Source: Dentipellis sp. KUC8613 (taxonomy: Eukaryota; Basidiomycota; Agaricomycetes; Russulales; Hericiaceae). From it: DNA of 64,000 nt. The position numbers and the translations under genes are program-made. The DNA lies in NCBI GenBank assembly GCA_002286715.1, contig NSJX01000006.1, positions 62,001-126,000 of the forward strand, read 5' to 3'. Below, one piece after another: positions 59,243 to 64,000 of the stretch; position 1 is the first letter of the stretch; every line of letters begins with the position of its first letter. The notes beneath the pieces were generated by a model. It had not been told where the DNA came from. It ran no database searches and saw only the letters and a program-made list of their open reading frames with translations.

Positions 59243-61241
59243 ATGGCAACCACCCCAGCTCCAACCCCAGCTCCAACGCCCGCAACAGCCCCGACGATGT
59301 CCTACGGCATCGCGAACTGGCACTGGAAGAACAAGACGGTGACGCCGTGGGCCAAGGCGTGGTTCGAGCGCGAGCTCGTGCGCGTCGCCGTTCCGGATTC
59401 GGACGCAGGGAAAGATGCGGGGAAAGATGAGGCGGGGAAAAATGCGGGGGAAGGTGAGAAGGCGGGGGTGAAGGTGAAGGTGAAGGTGGACCGCGTGGTG
59501 GAGGTCGAGGGGGATGTGGAGCTCGGGAGGCGGAAGTCGAAGTGCGTGCTGTTTTTTCCTGTTTTTTTTTTTTTTTTNNNNNNNNNNNNNNNNNNNNTCT
59601 CTCTTTGCTTTGCGTTATGCGTGTCTTGCATGTGCATGTGCATCGAGTTTTCGCCCCGCGCGTGCATCTGTACATGTGCCGGACCGAGAGCTGACGGACC
59701 GCGTTGCGCGCACAGGCTGATCACGATCTACGACTGCAAGGTCGTGCTGCAGTGGAGCGGGACCGCCGCGGATGGGAGCGAGGTCGTCGGCCGGCTCGTC
59801 GTGCCCGAGGTCTCGCACGAGATCACGCTCGATGGGCTCTCGGATTACAGCGTGCGTCCCCCTCTTCCCTCTCCCCCCTCTTTCTGCATGTGCTTACCTT
59901 CCTGCCGCCGTGTGCTCCGCTTTCCCTGATCTTCACCACTTCCACTTCCACTCGCGCTCTCCTCCTCCCCGCCCCTGCATGCACGCTTTCCCGGTGCCGC
60001 GTGCCATCTGCCGTCGCCCGCTCATCCATACCGCAGTACGAATGGAGCCTCACCTCCGAGCGCACGCCCGCCGCCGAGCCCGTGCTCGCGCTCGCCAAGG
60101 CCAAGCTGCCCGCCGCGCTCGAGGCCGTCTTCAAGGCGTTCCCGCCCGCGCTCATCGAGACGCACGGCAAGGACGTCCTCGCCGACGCCAGCCGCACCGG
60201 CTCGCCCGCGCCTACCACTTCCACTCCCTCCGCACCCTCTGCTGGGTCTGCTTCTACCACTTCCACCGGTGTGACTGGAACTGCGGCTGGAGGGGTGGGG
60301 GCTGGGGAAAAGAAGGAGAAGGAGAGGAAGGAGGTCAAGAAGAAGAGCGTGAACACGGCGCTGGTCGAGGTGGAAGCGGCGTTCCAGGCGTCGGCGGACG
60401 ACCTGTTCTCGATCCTGACGGACGAGAAGCGTATCCCGATGTGGTCGCGCGCGCCGGCGAAGGTGCGTTTCCTCCCCTTTCCCTTTTCCCTCCCCGTTTC
60501 TCTCACATTCCTCTCCCTATTCCTCTCCCATTTCCCCTCTCCACCTGCTCCCTGTTCCCTTTTCACGTCTATGTGTATCTGTGTCCGGGTTTATGAGGCG
60601 CGTGGTGCTGATTTTCTTTCGTTTGGCTTGGCTCGGGCAGTCGGAGGCGAAGGCGGGCACTGAGTACGCGCTGTTCAGCGGGGGCGTGCGCGGGAAGTAT
60701 ATCTCGCTGACGCCCGGGAAGGAGATCAAGCAGACGTGGGCGCTGCAGAGTCCGACGTGGCCTAGCGGTGCGTGTCCCTTCTCTCCCTCTCCCTAACTGC
60801 CATTCTTTCCACGCCGGGAGACTGACGCTGTGCACCCGACGCAGGCCACGAGGCGACGTTCACGATCCGCCTCGACCAGCTCGACGACTCGACGAAGGTC
60901 ACGTTCTCGCTCGACGGCGTGCCCACCGGCATGGAGGACGAGCTGCGCCAGAACCTCGAGGGATACTAGTGCGTCCCCTCCCCTCCCCCTCCCTCCCCTT
61001 TGTCCTTGTCTTGCTCACGCGCCCGACTAGCATCCACGGCCTGAAATCCATCGGGTACGTCCAGCTCATCCTCTCCCCTCCCTCGTACCCCTCCCGTTCG
61101 CGTTCCCCGCCCCCGGCACGCCGCGCCGCCGCGCAGGCGCCCTCGTACGGCGCGGTGCTCGCGCCCGTCGCGGTTGCTGTGCTCGTGCTGGCCGCGGCGT
61201 TTGTTGCGCCGCTGTTGTATGCGTCGCCCCCGCCGCGATAG
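59243..61241 (+). CDS. AHA1: Activator of Hsp90 ATPase (Aha1) with possible C-terminal membrane anchor
   Basis: This is a co-chaperone that stimulates Hsp90 ATP hydrolysis. The Aha1 N-domain starts at NWHWKNKTVTPWAKAWFERE, and after an intron containing an assembly gap continues LITIYDCKVVLQWSG, VVGRLVVPEVSHEITLDGLS and YEWSLTSERT. A linker rich in Thr/Ser/Ala and Lys leads to the AHSA1/START-like domain: VEAAFQASADDLFSILTDEK, AGTEYALFSGGVRGKYISLT, GKEIKQTWALQSPTWPSG, HEATFTIRLDQLDDSTKVTF, and YIHGLKSIG near the usual end. The frame then runs through a Pro/Ser/Arg stretch into a hydrophobic segment (GAVLAPVAVAVLVLAAAFVA) before TAG at 61241. The last splice decision is uncertain: the GTACGT...GCAG intron is out of phase with that tail. 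Confidence 0.9.
59578..59597. other. Assembly gap of 20 N
   Basis: Twenty N follow a T homopolymer (from about 59561) inside the first AHA1 intron. The true length is unknown. Coding sequence is not affected. Confidence 0.99.
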
Positions 61242-62879
61242 GCTCCGGCCCCCTCCCCATCATCCTTGCTGTCTTTGCCACTGTCCATGCACTGCGCACC
61301 ACACCACACCACACCACACACCGCTCAATCTCTACCCCCTATCTCCACCATCTATACCATTCCCATTCCCATCTTTCCTTCATTCTCTTCGTATCGTATG
61401 TATATACCGCACGGACACGGACGCTGACCATCCCGCTCTTCCCTCTTCCTCCTCCTCATTCCCTCATTCCCTCATTCCCTCCCCCATTCCCTTTCACCGC
61501 CGTCCGCCGTCCGCCATTCGCATTCGCTGTATCATTATTCGTTTCTGCACCCCGCGTGCGCGCTATCGCTATCGTCCAGGCTGGGCTCTGTTCTGTGATT
61601 CTGATTGACGGGGTGGGACGGGTTTGGGTTTGGGTTTTTGGGTGCGGTCCGGTGGGAGTGGGAGGGTAGGATGGGGAGAGGGGAAAGGGGAGGGGGTGAA
61701 AAAGAAGAATACTTACTAGAAGGGGGGTACGAATGTAGAGCGAGAGCGATAGATCAATCAGTCAATCGAGAAAGACAGACAGAAGTTAGCTATAGCGTGC
61801 GTCTGTGGTAGATATATAGTAGGTGTAGGTGTAGGTTGAAGAGGCTTTTAAATTTTACGCGTTATGCGGTGTGGTACGGTGTGGCCCGACAATATTGTGT
61901 TGTTCAGCTCATTTATGATCAGTACTCAATACTGATTCACACTGAGTGTTTACCGTAAAGCCATGGTCCTTGTGCGTGGGATTGGTGCTGCCAGAGCTGT
62001 TTCGGTGGTTGTACATTGACGCTGTGCCCGGGAGTCGGGCCTGGACTTGCACGCCTGACGCCTTGCACGTGGGCCCTGCCGGGAAGAAGGATCCCGCCTG
62101 TGCGTGGACTAGTAGTCGAGCACAACTTCGAGAGTAACAAACAGAGACTAAAAAAAATCAGCAGGGTATTTATCTAATTATACTTCTCGAGTACAGTAGC
62201 GCTCGTCCGTACGTATTTTTCTATGCCGTCACGGGCAGCTATCTAGACCATAAGCACTCCCATCCGGGGGTGAACGCGCCGTAGTCGACGACGTCAACGC
62301 CCGTCAGCCTTGAAGCTTGAACATGTGCCGCGCGCGCGAAACCTTAGACCCGGATACTGTTGGACAAGAATGAGACCGATGTTCATGTAGAAGACACGCG
62401 TAAGCCTAGGAGACCTGAGAATAGAATCTCGCGTGACAATGGTATACTACATACATCCTAGTGTATGAATGCAGCTAATCTCTCTCCAGCATCATCTTGG
62501 GCCTTGTGTGAGCATCACGGACGGGACGTACAAGGACTGTACTTGTGCTTTCCTCGCAGAAGCAGATCCAACGACCCACCCAAACCGAGACGCAGGAAGA
62601 CGAGCACAGAGCGCAAAGCGCAAACAACGTGATGCCATCCATCCATCTATCCGTCGAACAATAGACGCGGCACGCCTGCGCCTCTCCCTCCGAGCCTGAA
62701 GAAGAAAAACGTACCGGTCAGCTGAGGACCGAGATGAATACGAGCACGGGGAGATACCATTGTCATTTACCTTTACCTTTACATCCCACTTTTTTTCTCC
62801 GTCCCCACAATCTCCTGCTATTGCCAAAACCGCTTACTGATTACCCTCGTCCCTTCTGAAATTCGCCTGCATAAACGCA
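61242..62879. other. Intergenic with simple repeats
   Basis: No gene is supported. It contains an ACCAC-type run near 61296-61321, a CATTCCCT repeat near 61456-61495, and a GGGTTT-like run near 61619-61643. Confidence 0.55.
61456..61495. repeat. CATTCCCT short tandem repeat
   Basis: Three to four near-perfect copies of the octamer occur in pyrimidine-rich 3' flanking DNA of AHA1. Confidence 0.6.
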
Positions 62880-64000
62880 ATGGATTCAGAACTTTTCCAA
62901 TACATAAATTTGCCGTCCACCCTGTGCTACGACGATGCGGATTCAGAACCACTGTCGTCGTCGCTGCTGCCTCCTGTGCTCACGAGTGCCGGTGCCGGTG
63001 CTTCATGGACAGTCGAGAGATGGCAAGCCGCATACGACGCCTTCAATACCCCGCTCCTGCCAGACGAGCCCGTGGATGACGGCCTAGCTCTGCTCGAGCC
63101 CGACGATCCGCGTGCCAGTCAGCAGCGGGGGTATTCGCTGTCGTTGGCACAAGCGCCTCGAAGTCTTAAGGAGGATGAGCAGTGGACACTGCAGCCGACG
63201 TGTGGCAGCTATAATGATATCTATAATATCCATCCAGACGACATCGTGAGCGTGAGTCGTGTCGCTGAGGTCGTTGGTGAGACTGGATAGTAGAATGAAC
63301 TCACGTTATTTGGTGTGGCCCGTCGTACTACAGGACAGCGCGTGGCCCATAGCCATGATGCAGAACAACGCACAACCGAGTGGTAGCCTCGTCGAGGCAT
63401 ACAGAGACGAGAACGCAGAGATGCTGGAAGGTCCAGAGCCGGGGATATACCCTCTCGCTCCAAGACCTCTCAGCGAGCTCGTACCCGCCCCGTCTCCAGC
63501 TCCGGCGACGACCGCCCCGGCAGGCAAGACAGTCAGTACCCCCAGTCCACACCCCACCCCTGATACCGAAGCCTTTCGCGTTCCTGTTCCTTCTTCTGCC
63601 CCGGGCTCGAAGCTGCACCCGGGATCCAAGAACGCCGCTCTCGAAGGAGGTGGCGCTGCGCCGAACCCGCCAACGAGGAGAGCGGCACATACATTCTTGG
63701 AGCATGGTGCAGCATCTGCAGCACCGGTGGCGTCGTCGTCGCGGACAGGAGCCGCGCCTGAGGTGGGAGGGAGGAAACGGAAGGCAACTGTTGTGGAGGA
63801 TCTTGTGTGGGAGGATGGTACGGAGGGCAGCAGCATTGCTGAACGTATCAAGCGGCAGCGAAGGCAGACGGTCGTGGACCGTGCTGAGCTTGCCGCTCAA
63901 TCGCGGGAATCTAGTCCCAGGGCCGAAACATCAGCGGCTGGGGCCAGTAGGGGCTCAAAACCCTGGACAAAGAAGCAGCGTGCGGCTGGGCGAAGACCCA
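62880..64000 (+). CDS. Hypothetical nuclear-type protein, 3'-truncated by the window edge
   Basis: I do not recognise a family. Exon 1 from ATG 62880 encodes MDSELFQYINLPSTLCYDD and SWTVERWQAAYDAFNTPLLP. A short intron (starting at or just after the GTCGTT near 63269 and ending CTACAG at 63331) keeps the frame into a long second exon open to the last base. Exon 2 has DSAWPIAMMQNNAQPSGSLV, Pro/Ala/Ser-rich low complexity, and basic clusters GGRKRKATVVEDLVWEDG, ERIKRQRRQTVVDRAEL and KPWTKKQRAAGRRP. The basic patches look like nuclear localisation signals. The protein may be a transcriptional regulator, but no DNA-binding domain is seen in the part present. Confidence 0.65.

Overview
The window looks like nuclear DNA of a GC-rich basidiomycete fungus, probably an Agaricomycete. 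Protein genes are cut by many short introns (mostly 50-65 nt, donors GTGCGT, GTACGT or GTGAGT). Intergenic spacers are compact in the gene-dense parts. The gene set is fungal: SAM2, ADE4, VPS54, SMC3, a copper radical oxidase and a Ste18-type G-gamma. Coding ranges given here run from start to stop and include introns. All splice sites were inferred by eye from frame continuity and family conservation.

Layout. 1-3 kb: 3' part of pyruvate dehydrogenase E1 alpha, tRNA-Arg(CCU), tRNA-Val(AAC), and a hypothetical protein. 3.8-8.1 kb: two tandem LaeA/UMTA-like methyltransferases; a third paralogue lies inverted at 46.3-47.5 kb. 8.5-12.2 kb: a URI/Bud27-like DUF3835 protein divergent from PNO1. 12.7-23 kb: four minus-strand genes, namely copper radical oxidase, ADE4, SAM2 and a myotubularin phosphatase. 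23-35 kb: a gene-poor island with a TIR element, a small LRAT-like protein, a near-perfect inverted pair of tRNA-derived SINE-like elements, and two tandem G-protein gamma subunit genes. 35-45.5 kb: VPS54 divergent from a SAM35/metaxin gene, a second identical tRNA-Val, a TLC-domain membrane protein and a coiled-coil hypothetical. 46-53 kb: methyltransferase 3 and SMC3. 53.7-64 kb: GPI-type cupredoxin, mitochondrial thioredoxin, DUF3429 protein, AHA1 (with a 20-N assembly gap in an intron) and the 5' part of a hypothetical gene running off the end.

Most genes are unrelated housekeeping functions: SAM synthesis, purine synthesis, 40S ribosome assembly, cohesin, retrograde trafficking, mitochondrial import and Hsp90 co-chaperone. 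No biosynthetic cluster, CRISPR array or operon is visible. The most unusual items are: an ADE4 start codon split by an intron; an 18-nt micro-exon that encodes exactly the SAM-binding glycine loop in three dispersed methyltransferases; tandem G-gamma genes with different CaaX boxes; the inverted SINE pair; a TIR element with a 28-bp internal palindrome; and a copper radical oxidase with an added N-terminal module.
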